A stretch of DNA of 42,745 nt, from positions 1 through 42,745 of the IMG/VR virus record IMGVR_UViG_3300047557_000484; one strand, 5' to 3'. Numbering within the stretch: position 1 is the first letter of the stretch; each line of letters opens with the position of its first letter. This document shows positions 31,684 to 38,279 of this stretch, piece by piece. The notes beneath the pieces were generated by a model that made no database searches, was not told where the DNA came from, and saw only the letters and a program-made list of their open reading frames with translations. Source of the DNA: a virus. Both the position numbers and the translations under genes were made by a program.

Positions 31684-31906
31684 AGGCGACAAGAGTTTCA
31701 ACGTGACGGCGGTTCAGATCACCACGCATGAAGGCGCAGGCGTCCGCCACCAGCGCATGGTACGCCGCCGTGCTCAATCCTGCAACACCACCGCCACCCA
31801 ATGCACGCTGCCGGATCAGGTGCGCACGTGGAATGCCATGCGCTGCAGCTTCAGCGTTGAGGCGCGCCAGGTCATCAGCGGTGACATTGATCTTGATTTC
31901 GGGCAT
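31625..31906 (-). CDS. ribbon-helix-helix (CopG/Arc-type) DNA-binding protein
   Basis: A 93-residue protein. Residues 1-35 fit a ribbon-helix-helix domain: strand EIKINVTADDLARLNAEAAA, then helices through HGIPRAHLIRQRAL. The rest is helical (YHALVADACAFMRGDL, VETLVAYVIAHSHPSQ). Such proteins bind as dimers or tetramers to short tandem or inverted sites. It is the first leftward gene after the GTTACGCC repeat region, so those repeats are natural candidate binding sites (inference). Confidence 0.72.
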   Translation of the reverse strand: MPEIKINVTADDLARLNAEAAAHGIPRAHLIRQRALGGGGVAGLSTAAYHALVADACAFMRGDLNRRHVETLVAYVIAHSHPSQTTAGDQSAA

Positions 31907-31930
31907 GGGTGGGCTCAGTGAGTGGTGCAG

Positions 31931-32417
31931 ATTACGCCTTGTGAGCTGGTGTTACGCCTGTAACAGCCTGTTACGCCTACCGTAACACCCAAGATCGACT
32001 GCGGCGCAGTGGGTTTGCCTACCTCTGTTACGTTGTTACGCCTCTTTCCAGATACATATACATACATAGGAGCAGGGTTGTTTAGGGATTATTTGCTCTC
32101 TCTCTATAGGGGGGGATGTATTCCGGAAGCGTAACAACCGGGTTTTTCCGTAACATCCCTTGCGCTGCAAGGGATCTCGGCGTTACGCCGACCGTTACAG
32201 GCGTAACGCTATGCCTCCGAAATCGGGATGGACACTGCCCTTGAGGCACCAGTGACGCCTTTAAATCTTGTTACGCCTGGCTTGGTTGCGCCTGGTAAAC
32301 GCGCCAAAACGGTCGACCAGCAGTTGCTCCATGGCGTGTCGGAGAGGATGGCAGCGATGGCCTCAGCGGTGTTGCTGATCACTACGCAACCGTCGTCAGC
32401 CCTGATGCCGTTACGCC
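31931..32417 (+). repeat. GTTACGCC repeat array, candidate replication origin or operator cluster
   Basis: The 8-mer GTTACGCC (or its complement) occurs exactly at 31951, 31970, 32035, 32182, 32200 (inverted), 32270 and 32410. One-mismatch or shorter forms (GTTACG, CGTAAC, ATTACGCC, TGTAAC) lie at 31931, 31960, 31981, 32027, 32130, 32149 and 32194. Most lie in the gap 31907-32208 between the ribbon-helix-helix gene and the primase-helicase stop; two are inside the primase gene. The gap also holds an AT-rich patch (about 32050-32110) and hairpins. Iterons next to replication genes are typical of origins; clustered operator sites are the alternative. Confidence 0.75.
32155..32208 (+). other. 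hairpins in the putative origin
   Basis: Three consecutive dyads: 32155-32163 (ATCCCTTGC) pairs with 32167-32175 (GCAAGGGAT) around a 3-base centre; CGGCG/CGCCG flanks the repeat at about 32180-32190; and CGTTAC at 32193-32198 pairs with GTAACG at 32203-32208 with a 4-base loop. The last two are built from the repeat unit itself. They lie just past the primase-helicase stop on the leftward transcript, but no U-run follows in that direction. They could be a terminator remnant, a primer-type structure or protein-binding dyads. Confidence 0.65.
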
Positions 32418-34707
32418 CAAGCGTGGCTTCTGCTAGCTCTTTGGTTACAGCTAGGTCATTGGAATAACCAAGCACACGCTCTACCAATTCACCAATAGTG
32501 CGCGTAATAACCTTATCCGCTTCAACGCGGATTTGCTGCTGCAAGATACGCTGCAGGCATCGCCTTTCATCCGGTACTTCAGTAGTTTGAGAGTAAGACT
32601 CCCATTCGTTTTGATCAATTAAGGCGAACGCTTGATCGCGTGTTGGTACCTCGCGCGACTGCAAAGACCATGCACCAGCTAATAACGTGCCGTATTGATC
32701 GCCGAGCCGCTGGCTATCAAAAGCCTCTGCAGCCGCACGAGTAAAGACCCTAACCGACTGGCGAATAACGGGAATCAGGGATATGGTTCGCGCCTGTAAA
32801 CGCTGGCCAATGTTCTCTGTGACGTAGCGGTCAAGATCGCGGTCTAGCGCTTCCCAATGATCAAGTCTTGCCTGCTTGGCAAACTCATTTGGATTGCGCA
32901 AGGTGAGCTGTGCAAAGCGTGATTTATCGGCGCCTTGTTTCAGCGCAGTAGCAATGCTGCTCATCAGAAACATAGAGCGGATGGTGTAGCGCTGTGCATC
33001 ACCTTCAGCGCTGCCCTTGATGGTTTGCGCTCGTGACTCACTGCTGGCCACACGTGCTAGTGACAGCACGGCTTGCATCCGCTGCTGGTCTGGGCGCTCA
33101 TTGGACTCCGCCTCGTCAAACACCACCGGCAGCGCATCAGCCCGCAGGGTCTGCCGTAGGCCAGCTTCACTGGTGTTGCCGGCGACATGAAGGGCAAGGT
33201 CGCCGAGCAATGGGGCGATGTAGCGATCAAGGATGGCGGATTTGCCGGAGCCGGCGCCTGCTGTGAGCCAGATATGCGGCCGCCAGTCAAGAGCACCGCA
33301 GATCGGCGCAAGTGCTGCCCAGCCGGCAATCAGCAGGCCAGATGCTGGCACTTCCCATTTAAAGCGGCCTGCTAGCTCAAGCAGCAGATATGCATCTTGA
33401 TCAGGAAGCGGCACTGCCTTGCCAGGACCGCGCAGGCTGCCGAGCCGCTGGTAGAGGTATCGACTGCCGGCAATGCCGGATGATATGGAAACCTCTCGAT
33501 CGGTCAATACAAGCCGGTCGCCTAGGTGGAGCACGGATTGCTTCTGATCCCACCATGCGCCGCGGCCACGGATGCGATCTGGTGAGTAAATGCCGGCAGC
33601 GGCTTGGCGTTCAAACAGGCTGCTAGCTGCTGCAGTCCAGTTGGGGCCACGCTGCGCTGGATATAAAGCCTCCCAATAAGCGAGCGGTGCAATGGCGCAA
33701 AGGTTGGTGCCGGTATGCGCTGAGCGCGACAGCCTGGTTACCTGCCCAGTGCTGTGCGGCTGGTAATAGAAGGCGTCATGGTCAAAGCCAAGGCACGTGA
33801 AGTAGTCATTGCCATCCGGCAGTGGATCTGGCTCAATGACTGGCTCCGGTTCAGATTCTGGTGCCAGTTCCGGCAGCTCAATCGGTGCGGAGCGGTTTGC
33901 CTTGTAATAGCTTGCAGCTTCAGCCAGCGACCAATCAGCATCGGCTAGATCCCATCCCTCTGGCACATCTGCTGGCGGGTGCACGATGCGCACTTGATCA
34001 GCGCCAGCCTTCAAAAGCCTGATCGCCAGCTTTGCCATGGCTTCACGGCCTACGGCATCAGCGTCAGGCCATAGGACACAACGCCTGCCGGCAAGCGGTG
34101 ACCAGTCGGCTTTGTCGATAGCTTTACAACCACTTGGCCATGTGACGACCACGGCAGATGGGTAGAGCTGTGCCGCTGCATCAGCGGTTTTTTCGCCTTC
34201 AACCACCAGCACTGGTGCATTGGGCTTAAGGGTTAACTGACGCTTGCCATATAAAGGGCGTGGAACCGGCGGTGCTTTCCACTTCCAAGCGGAGCCATCC
34301 CACCACAGCGGGAGGATGTCTTTGCCGCCGTCTGGCTTGTTTTTGCGAACAACGTAAAACGTGCTGCTGTATTGCCAGAATTGCTTGCCGTGTGGCAATG
34401 GTGGATCTGGTATTGGCTTGGCAATGCCGAGATGCTGCTCAATGCGCTGGCAAGCCTCGACATAGGACCAGTTCTGATGGCGCATCAATAGATCCATGCC
34501 AGTGCCGCCACCACCTGACTGATCCTTGCCGCCACATTTATTGCAATACCAAGAGCCGCTGCCGTCTTGGTCGTCAAAGCGATAGCGATCTTTGCCGCCA
34601 CATAGCGGGCATGGCTGATGCTTGTCAGATAGCTGGTCTGGCGTCAGGCCGCAAAAATGCGCCAGCAGGTCAGGCCACCTGCCGTTGGCTGCTTCGATTG
34701 CGTTCAT
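32209..34707 (-). CDS. bifunctional primase-helicase
   Basis: An 832-residue replication protein. The N-terminal primase zinc ribbon has Cys33, Cys36, Cys55 and Cys58 (CPLCGGKDRYRFDD, WYCNKCG). A TOPRIM domain follows, with Glu170 in VLVVEGEKTADAA and the acidic pair in LWPDADAVG (215-217). The C-terminal helicase part, of the DUF927/P4-alpha-like kind, has Walker A AGAGSGKS (483-490) and Walker B PVVFDEAES (527-535). It would unwind phage DNA and prime synthesis. The start overlaps the stop of the 45-residue ribbon-helix-helix gene (ATGA). Several GTTACGCC-type repeats lie at its end and beyond. Confidence 0.9.
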   Translation of the reverse strand: MNAIEAANGRWPDLLAHFCGLTPDQLSDKHQPCPLCGGKDRYRFDDQDGSGSWYCNKCGGKDQSGGGGTGMDLLMRHQNWSYVEACQRIEQHLGIAKPIPDPPLPHGKQFWQYSSTFYVVRKNKPDGGKDILPLWWDGSAWKWKAPPVPRPLYGKRQLTLKPNAPVLVVEGEKTADAAAQLYPSAVVVTWPSGCKAIDKADWSPLAGRRCVLWPDADAVGREAMAKLAIRLLKAGADQVRIVHPPADVPEGWDLADADWSLAEAASYYKANRSAPIELPELAPESEPEPVIEPDPLPDGNDYFTCLGFDHDAFYYQPHSTGQVTRLSRSAHTGTNLCAIAPLAYWEALYPAQRGPNWTAAASSLFERQAAAGIYSPDRIRGRGAWWDQKQSVLHLGDRLVLTDREVSISSGIAGSRYLYQRLGSLRGPGKAVPLPDQDAYLLLELAGRFKWEVPASGLLIAGWAALAPICGALDWRPHIWLTAGAGSGKSAILDRYIAPLLGDLALHVAGNTSEAGLRQTLRADALPVVFDEAESNERPDQQRMQAVLSLARVASSESRAQTIKGSAEGDAQRYTIRSMFLMSSIATALKQGADKSRFAQLTLRNPNEFAKQARLDHWEALDRDLDRYVTENIGQRLQARTISLIPVIRQSVRVFTRAAAEAFDSQRLGDQYGTLLAGAWSLQSREVPTRDQAFALIDQNEWESYSQTTEVPDERRCLQRILQQQIRVEADKVITRTIGELVERVLGYSNDLAVTKELAEATLGRNGIRADDGCVVISNTAEAIAAILSDTPWSNCWSTVLARLPGATKPGVTRFKGVTGASRAVSIPISEA

Positions 34708-34841
34708 TTGGACTCCCTTAGCGCCTGTTCCAGCAGCAAGCGGATGGCAGTAGCGCGGTTCATGCGGTCACCACGCCAAGAGTCCAGGCGCTGCAATAGA
34801 TCAGGCGTCAAACGTATGTGTGTCGGCTGGCTTAGGCGCAC
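34704..34841 (-). CDS. 45-residue ribbon-helix-helix regulator (putative)
   Basis: A short ORF starting at GTG (34841), reading V(M)RLSQPTHIRLTPDLLQRL, then DSWRGDRMNRATAIRLLLEQ and ALRESK. This fits an Arc/CopG-type ribbon-helix-helix: strand THIRLTP, helix DLLQRLDSWR, turn, helix RATAIRLLLEQAL. No ATG is available, so the GTG choice is tentative. The stop overlaps the primase start. It is the first gene of the leftward transcript and lies about 20 bases from a perfect operator-like dyad, which suggests autoregulation of both arms. Confidence 0.65.
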   Translation of the reverse strand: MRLSQPTHIRLTPDLLQRLDSWRGDRMNRATAIRLLLEQALRESK

Positions 34842-34858
34842 GGATTTGGGCGGGATGC

Positions 34859-34887
34859 TTGCACAGTGTAGCAGCGGGTGCTACGGT
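34859..34887 (+). promoter_or_regulatory. rightward sigma-70-type promoter
   Basis: TTGCAC (34859-34864), a 17-base spacer, and TACGGT (34882-34887) predict a start near 34894 and a leader of about 16 bases before the ATG at 34910. It overlaps the leftward promoter head-on, so the two should interfere or be switched by a bound protein. The -10 is weaker than that of the leftward promoter. Confidence 0.5.
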
Positions 34888-34889
34888 GT
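34863..34889. promoter_or_regulatory. operator-like dyad between the divergent promoters
   Basis: The halves ACAGTGTAGCA (34863-34873) and TGCTACGGTGT (34879-34889) match at 9 of 11 positions, with a perfect GTAGCA/TGCTAC core around a 5-base centre. It covers the -10 elements of both promoters. The adjacent 45-residue ribbon-helix-helix protein is the obvious candidate ligand (inference). Confidence 0.6.
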
Positions 34890-34892
34890 CAA
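34865..34892 (-). promoter_or_regulatory. leftward sigma-70-type promoter
   Basis: On the minus strand TTGACA (34892-34887) is followed after 16 bases by TACACT (34870-34865). The consensus -35 and acceptable -10 predict a start near 34857, leaving a short leader before the GTG of the ribbon-helix-helix gene. It would drive the replication and, possibly, the whole leftward arm. Confidence 0.65.
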
Positions 34893-34909
34893 GGAATTAG
34901 AGCCGCGCC

Positions 34910-35074
34910 ATGCGCTACGAACCCAAATTTGTTCAGATTTCCGCTCCCGGCGAACCGCACGGGGCGACCTGTCTATACGCGCTAGATGAGGATGGCAATG
35001 TTTGGGAACTCCACTACTACGCCGGTGCTCACGAGTGGAAATTTGTTGGCTCACCCGCTGGCATTGAGAAATGA
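34910..35074 (+). CDS. 54-residue hypothetical protein, first rightward gene
   Basis: A short ORF reading MRYEPKFVQISAPGEPHGAT, then CLYALDEDGNVWELHYYAGA and HEWKFVGSPAGIEK. The LYALDEDGNVWE pattern is a beta-propeller-like or tip-like strand motif also seen in small phage proteins; no function is assigned. It is the first gene of the rightward arm and overlaps the helicase start (ATGA), which supports it as real. Confidence 0.65.
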   Translation: MRYEPKFVQISAPGEPHGATCLYALDEDGNVWELHYYAGAHEWKFVGSPAGIEK

Positions 35075-36426
35075 TTGATCTTCGCCCTTACCAGCAACAG
35101 TTAGTTAATCAAATACGCGGCCAGTATCAGTTAGGCCACAAATCGGTTCTTGCCGTGCTTAGCACTGGTGGCGGCAAGACTTACATTTTCAGCTACATCG
35201 CTCAACAAGCAAGTGTTAAGGGTAACAGGGTTCTAATCCTTGTCCACAGGGCTGAACTGCTCGACCAAGCAAGCCGCAGCTTGCGCAGCATGGACGTTGC
35301 GCACGGGTTGATTCAAGCCGGCAAATCAATGGACCTATCCCGCACGGTGCAGGTCGCATCGGTGCAGACACTGGCACGCAGACTGCACCTGCTGCCGCGG
35401 GATTTCTTCCAACTGCTGGTGGTTGACGAGGCACACCACACCACGGCCGGTACATGGGCGCGTGTGATCGAGCACTTCCATAACGCCAAGCTGCTCGGCG
35501 TCACCGCAACACCGATCCGCTCAGACGGCCGCGGCCTAGGCGAGCACTACCAAGCGATGGTGCAAGGACCAACAGCGGAGCAACTAACCGACCAAGGATT
35601 CCTTGCCGCTGCCAAGGTGCTGGCGCCGCCGGGTTTTGACTCAACCGGCTTACGTAAGCGCATGGGTGACTTTGATCAGCGCGAGGCTGAGCAACGCGTC
35701 GGCACAATCATGGGCGACTGCTTGGGCCACTACCGCAAGCACCTGTCAGGCCAGACGGCAATTGCGTTCTGCTGCTCTGTGGCACACGCGGAGGCAGTGG
35801 CAGCACTCTTCCAGTCAGCAGGTATCGCCGCGGCCAGTATTGACGGCAGCATGGATGCAGCCAATAGAAGGCAGCTATTGGCTGATTTAGCGATAGGTCG
35901 CATCAAGGTGCTGACCAGTTGCGCATTGATCGGTGAAGGCGTGGACGTACCCAGCGTCGGCGGCTGCATCTTGCTGCGGCCAACGGCATCGGTGGCGCTG
36001 CACCTGCAGATGATCGGCCGATGCCTGCGCCCGCAGCCTGGCAAGCGCGCCGTAGTGCTGGATCACGTCGGCAACACGCTCAGGCTTGGTCACCATTTGG
36101 AGCCCCGCGAGTGGGCGCTAGACGGCCTTAAAAAGCGCGACCGCGAGGCAGCGCCATCGGTCAAGGTGTGCCCGAAGTGCTTTGCCACTAGCGCCAGCGC
36201 TGCGCAGGTATGCCGCGAATGCGGTCATGTGTTTGCGCCACAGGAACGACGTGAGTTGAAGCAGGTGGATGGTGAGTTGGTGGAGATGGCAGTGGCTAAG
36301 CGGCGCGAGCAGTCCTCAGCCCGCGACCTGGATGCACTCCGCCAGCTAGCGCAGCAACGCGGCTACAAGCGAGGATGGGCGGAACGTGTCTACCAGGCGC
36401 GACTGGCTAAGAGGCATGGCATCTGA
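35071..36426 (+). CDS. SF2 DEAD/DEAH-box helicase with C-terminal zinc ribbon
   Basis: A 451-residue ATPase. Motif I is STGGGKT (31-37), motif II is DEAH (119-122), motif III TATPIRSD, and motif VI is QMIGRCLRP near residue 315. The second RecA domain is complete. A zinc ribbon follows at about 366-390 (CPKCFATSASAAQVC, RECGHVF). This is the DEAD/ResIII type common in phages and resembles Ssl2/RadD-like helicases, with roles in recombination or replication restart. The start overlaps the upstream stop by 4 bases and the stop overlaps the VRR-NUC start. Confidence 0.9.
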   Translation: MIDLRPYQQQLVNQIRGQYQLGHKSVLAVLSTGGGKTYIFSYIAQQASVKGNRVLILVHRAELLDQASRSLRSMDVAHGLIQAGKSMDLSRTVQVASVQTLARRLHLLPRDFFQLLVVDEAHHTTAGTWARVIEHFHNAKLLGVTATPIRSDGRGLGEHYQAMVQGPTAEQLTDQGFLAAAKVLAPPGFDSTGLRKRMGDFDQREAEQRVGTIMGDCLGHYRKHLSGQTAIAFCCSVAHAEAVAALFQSAGIAAASIDGSMDAANRRQLLADLAIGRIKVLTSCALIGEGVDVPSVGGCILLRPTASVALHLQMIGRCLRPQPGKRAVVLDHVGNTLRLGHHLEPREWALDGLKKRDREAAPSVKVCPKCFATSASAAQVCRECGHVFAPQERRELKQVDGELVEMAVAKRREQSSARDLDALRQLAQQRGYKRGWAERVYQARLAKRHGI

Positions 36427-36772
36427 GCAACAGATTCAGCAAGAAATCCGCATCGCCTGCAGCAACGGTGACACGCGCCTGTTCCGCAATAACACCGGCA
36501 CGCTCAAGGACGCCAATGGCCGCCCGGTGCAGTTCGGGCTGTGCAAGGGCAGCGCTGACCTGATCGGTTGGAAGCGCGTCACGGTGACTGAGGAGATGGT
36601 CGGCACCCAGGTGGCGGTGTTCACCTCTATAGAGGTCAAGACCGCAACCGGCAGGCTGCGCCCTGAACAGCAGCAGTGGCTAGATGCAGTCCAGGCGGCT
36701 GGCGGCATTGCGGGCGTAGCGCGGTCGGTCAGCGATGCAGAGGCATTATTAAGAGATGTTGCACAAGGTTGA
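36416..36772 (+). CDS. VRR-NUC domain nuclease
   Basis: About 118 residues from the ATG at 36416 (MASEQQIQQEIRIACSNGDT), which overlaps the helicase stop by 11 bases. An upstream ATG at 36386 lies inside the helicase and gives a less typical N-terminus. The VRR-NUC core is seen in LFRNNTG, GLCKGSADLIGWKRV with the acidic Asp, FTSIEVKTATGRL (catalytic Glu/Lys), and EQQQWLDAVQAAGGIAGVAR. These are PD-(D/E)XK nucleases acting on branched or other structured DNA. Partnership with the helicase in front is likely. Confidence 0.88.
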   Translation: MASEQQIQQEIRIACSNGDTRLFRNNTGTLKDANGRPVQFGLCKGSADLIGWKRVTVTEEMVGTQVAVFTSIEVKTATGRLRPEQQQWLDAVQAAGGIAGVARSVSDAEALLRDVAQG

Positions 36773-36796
36773 TCAGGGCAGCGCATGGGCTATACT
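36769..36796 (+). promoter_or_regulatory. rightward sigma-70-type promoter
   Basis: TTGATC (36769-36774), a 16-base spacer and TATACT (36791-36796) predict transcription starting near 36803, exactly where a hairpin begins. It follows the VRR-NUC stop and precedes the small acidic protein gene, so it gives that gene its own promoter. Confidence 0.65.
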
Positions 36797-36802
36797 GAAG
36801 GA

Positions 36803-36820
36803 GTCGGGAGCGATCCCGAC
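36803..36820 (+). other. 5' leader hairpin with GCGA tetraloop
   Basis: GTCGGGA (36803-36809) and TCCCGAC (36814-36820) form a perfect 7-pair stem closed by GCGA, a stable GNRA-type loop. It sits at the predicted 5' end of the transcript from the promoter at 36769. Such a structure would protect the message from decay (inference). Confidence 0.65.
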
Positions 36821-36839
36821 ATCCACCGCACCTAGAAAA

Positions 36840-37028
36840 ATGAATACACTCTCTGCCAGCCTCGAGGTATTGGCCGACACGATCCGTTCTGCGGAGGCTG
36901 TCGTTGCCGCTCTTCAAGCTTTGCGGGACACTACCACCGAAGATCGGTGGGATGAGATCTGCAGCGATGAGCTGCTAGATGCTCTGCTGAGTGCCTGCAC
37001 TGATCTGGAGTACGACCTCGAGCGCTGA
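36840..37028 (+). CDS. small acidic protein in its own transcription unit (moron-like)
   Basis: A 62-residue acidic, helical protein (MNTLSASLEVLADTIRSAEA, VVAALQALRDTTTEDRWDEI, then DELLDALLSACTDLEYDLER). An in-frame ATG at 36756 exists but lies before the promoter; the ATG at 36840 is the sensible start. It is bounded by a good promoter with leader hairpin and by a strong intrinsic terminator 8 bases past the stop. This self-contained layout is typical of phage accessory genes (morons) and of small inhibitors. No family is recognised, and no function is claimed. Confidence 0.72.
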   Translation: MNTLSASLEVLADTIRSAEAVVAALQALRDTTTEDRWDEICSDELLDALLSACTDLEYDLER

Positions 37029-37035
37029 TGGATCG

Positions 37036-37057
37036 GCCCGCTTCGGCGGGCTTTTTT
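37036..37057 (+). terminator. strong intrinsic terminator with UUCG loop
   Basis: GCCCGC (37036-37041), the stable loop TTCG (37042-37045), GCGGGC (37046-37051), then TTTTTT (37052-37057). A perfect 6-pair GC stem plus six Ts, 8 bases past the stop of the small acidic gene, is a textbook Rho-independent terminator in the rightward direction. Confidence 0.92.
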
Positions 37058-37172
37058 ATTGCTCAGCGGTCGGCGCTATCCGTAAGGACGCGCGCGGTGC
37101 TGCAGTCGCGGTGGCTGCAGCTGCAACCGTATCGGAGGCCGCCATCACTCCACCCAAATCACCTCAAGCATC

Positions 37173-37487
37173 ATGCGTGCACTGATCACTGCAGCGATCT
37201 TGCTGCTGTCGCCTGCTCAAGCCCGGCAGGTGACAGCCACCGTCTACGACGGCTGGTATCACGGGCGCCAGACCGCGTGCGGCAACACCTACCAACACTG
37301 GGGTGTGTCCGCTGCGCATCCATGGCTGCCATGCGGCACACGCGTCACGGTGCAACACCGCGGGCGCCTGCTCACTGTGCCGGTTACGGACCGCTGCGAC
37401 TGCGGATCACTAGATCTCAGCGCCGGCGCTGCATACCGACTGGGCGTGCCGCTAGACGGCACCGCAACTGTGTCGATCCGTTACTGA
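37173..37487 (+). CDS. exported RlpA-like double-psi beta-barrel protein
   Basis: A 104-residue protein. Residues 1-17 (MRALITAAILLLSPAQA) form a clear signal peptide. The rest is an RlpA-like domain: ATVYDGWYHGRQTACGNTYQ, AAHPWLPCGTRVTVQHRGR, and VTDRCDCGSLDLSAGAAYRL with GVPLDGTATVSI. The Asp in TDRCDCG lies in the place of the RlpA catalytic Asp; the Cys-rich TDRCDCG and LPCG elements may form disulfides outside the membrane. RlpA enzymes are lytic transglycosylases acting on septal murein. In an early arm it may modify the host envelope or assist release. The 115 bases before it hold no clear promoter. Confidence 0.82.
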   Translation: MRALITAAILLLSPAQARQVTATVYDGWYHGRQTACGNTYQHWGVSAAHPWLPCGTRVTVQHRGRLLTVPVTDRCDCGSLDLSAGAAYRLGVPLDGTATVSIRY

Positions 37488-37493
37488 GCTGGG

Positions 37494-37521
37494 TTGACCA
37501 CGGCAGCACATGGTGTAGGAT
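37494..37521 (+). promoter_or_regulatory. rightward sigma-70-type promoter (candidate)
   Basis: TTGACC (37494-37499), 16 bases, then TAGGAT (37516-37521). The predicted start lies near 37528, followed by a small hairpin (GGAGGC, GAGA loop, GCTTCC). The ATG at 37564 then follows. The promoter-plus-leader-hairpin arrangement repeats that seen at 36769-36820. Confidence 0.5.
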
Positions 37522-37563
37522 ATGGGGACAGGAGGCGAGAGCTTCCACCCCAACCTGAGAGAC

Positions 37564-37902
37564 ATGACCGCAACCGTTACCTGCCCCTTCTGCAATGGCA
37601 CCGGCCACCTGCCCCATTTCAGCCATGTGCAAAACGGCGACTGCTTCGCCTGCGGAGCCACCGGCAAGCTGCGTGATCTGACTGCTTTTGTCGGCAACAA
37701 CTCAGATGTTGTCTTGACCGTCTGGACCCGCAACGGCAAATTCACCGGTGCGCACCTGCGCCAGCGCACTTGGAAGATCAACGGCCAATGCAAAGAATGG
37801 GGCCGTGATGCTTACTACCGCGAGATCAGCAACGCTGACGAAGCTCGCAACATCTGGCGCAATGCCAATCAACTCGGCATCATCACTGACCTAGTTGACT
37901 GA
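37564..37902 (+). CDS. zinc-finger protein, unknown function
   Basis: A 112-residue protein from the ATG at 37564; an upstream ATG at 37522 precedes the likely transcription start. The N-terminus has two paired Cys motifs (TCPFCNGTG, then CFACGATGKL), as in DnaJ-type or small zinc-ribbon proteins. The rest is a basic, aromatic domain (VVLTVWTRNGKFTGAHLRQR, then EWGRDAYYREISNADEARNI). It may bind nucleic acid or a host protein. No family is recognised. Confidence 0.68.
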   Translation: MTATVTCPFCNGTGHLPHFSHVQNGDCFACGATGKLRDLTAFVGNNSDVVLTVWTRNGKFTGAHLRQRTWKINGQCKEWGRDAYYREISNADEARNIWRNANQLGIITDLVD

Positions 37903-37962
37903 TCCACACGCGGCCCGCCGGAGCCGCACCCAATCCGGCAACCACACACTGCGACCCCAACC

Positions 37963-38157
37963 ATGCTCACAACCGCCTTGCTAGTCATTTGGAAACTGCT
38001 GCTACCACTGCTGGTAGTAGTCGCCGTGATCGACTGGCTAACTGCCTCTGATGACCGCCGCATTCGCGTACTGCGCCGCACTGGCCTGAGCCAGAAGCGC
38101 ATTGCCGACCGCCTCAACCTGTCCACCTATCGCGTCCGTAAGGCGCTGATGGCATGA
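37963..38157 (+). CDS. membrane-anchored helix-turn-helix protein
   Basis: A 64-residue protein with an N-terminal transmembrane helix (residues about 2-27: MLTTALLVIWKLLLPLLVVV) followed by a helix-turn-helix (RVLRRTGLSQKRIADRLNLS then TYRVRKALMA). The combination is compact and unusual: a DNA-binding head directly attached to a membrane anchor. It could be a membrane-tethered regulator or a way to bring phage DNA to the membrane. Its stop overlaps the next gene by 4 bases. Confidence 0.7.
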   Translation: MLTTALLVIWKLLLPLLVVVAVIDWLTASDDRRIRVLRRTGLSQKRIADRLNLSTYRVRKALMA

Positions 38158-38279
38158 ACAATCTCAACCGCTTTGCCGTGCTTGCAATCATCTTCGGTGT
38201 CTGGGCAATGGCCTATGACACCGGCCGTCAACAACCTGCCTACAGCCATCACGCCTGCCAAGAGCAACTCAAGCCATGA
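38154..38279 (+). CDS. 41-residue membrane-associated peptide
   Basis: A short ORF reading MNNLNRFAVLAIIFGVWAMA, then YDTGRQQPAYSHHACQEQLK P. One hydrophobic helix at residues about 7-21 is followed by a polar, His-containing tail. It is tightly packed between two genes with ATGA overlaps on both sides, supporting a real gene. Function unknown. Confidence 0.62.
   Translation: MNNLNRFAVLAIIFGVWAMAYDTGRQQPAYSHHACQEQLKP

Noticed and set aside
34173-34193. CCGCTG-CAT-CAGCGG followed by six Ts on the plus strand
   Set aside because: It looks like a plus-strand terminator but lies inside the minus-strand primase gene, where it is explained by codons for E-K-T-A-D-A-A of the TOPRIM domain, and no plus-strand gene precedes it.
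37028-37558. Plus-strand open frame of 176 codons
   Set aside because: It begins inside the terminator hairpin, overlaps the RlpA-like gene in another frame and is Arg/His-rich without any recognisable structure.
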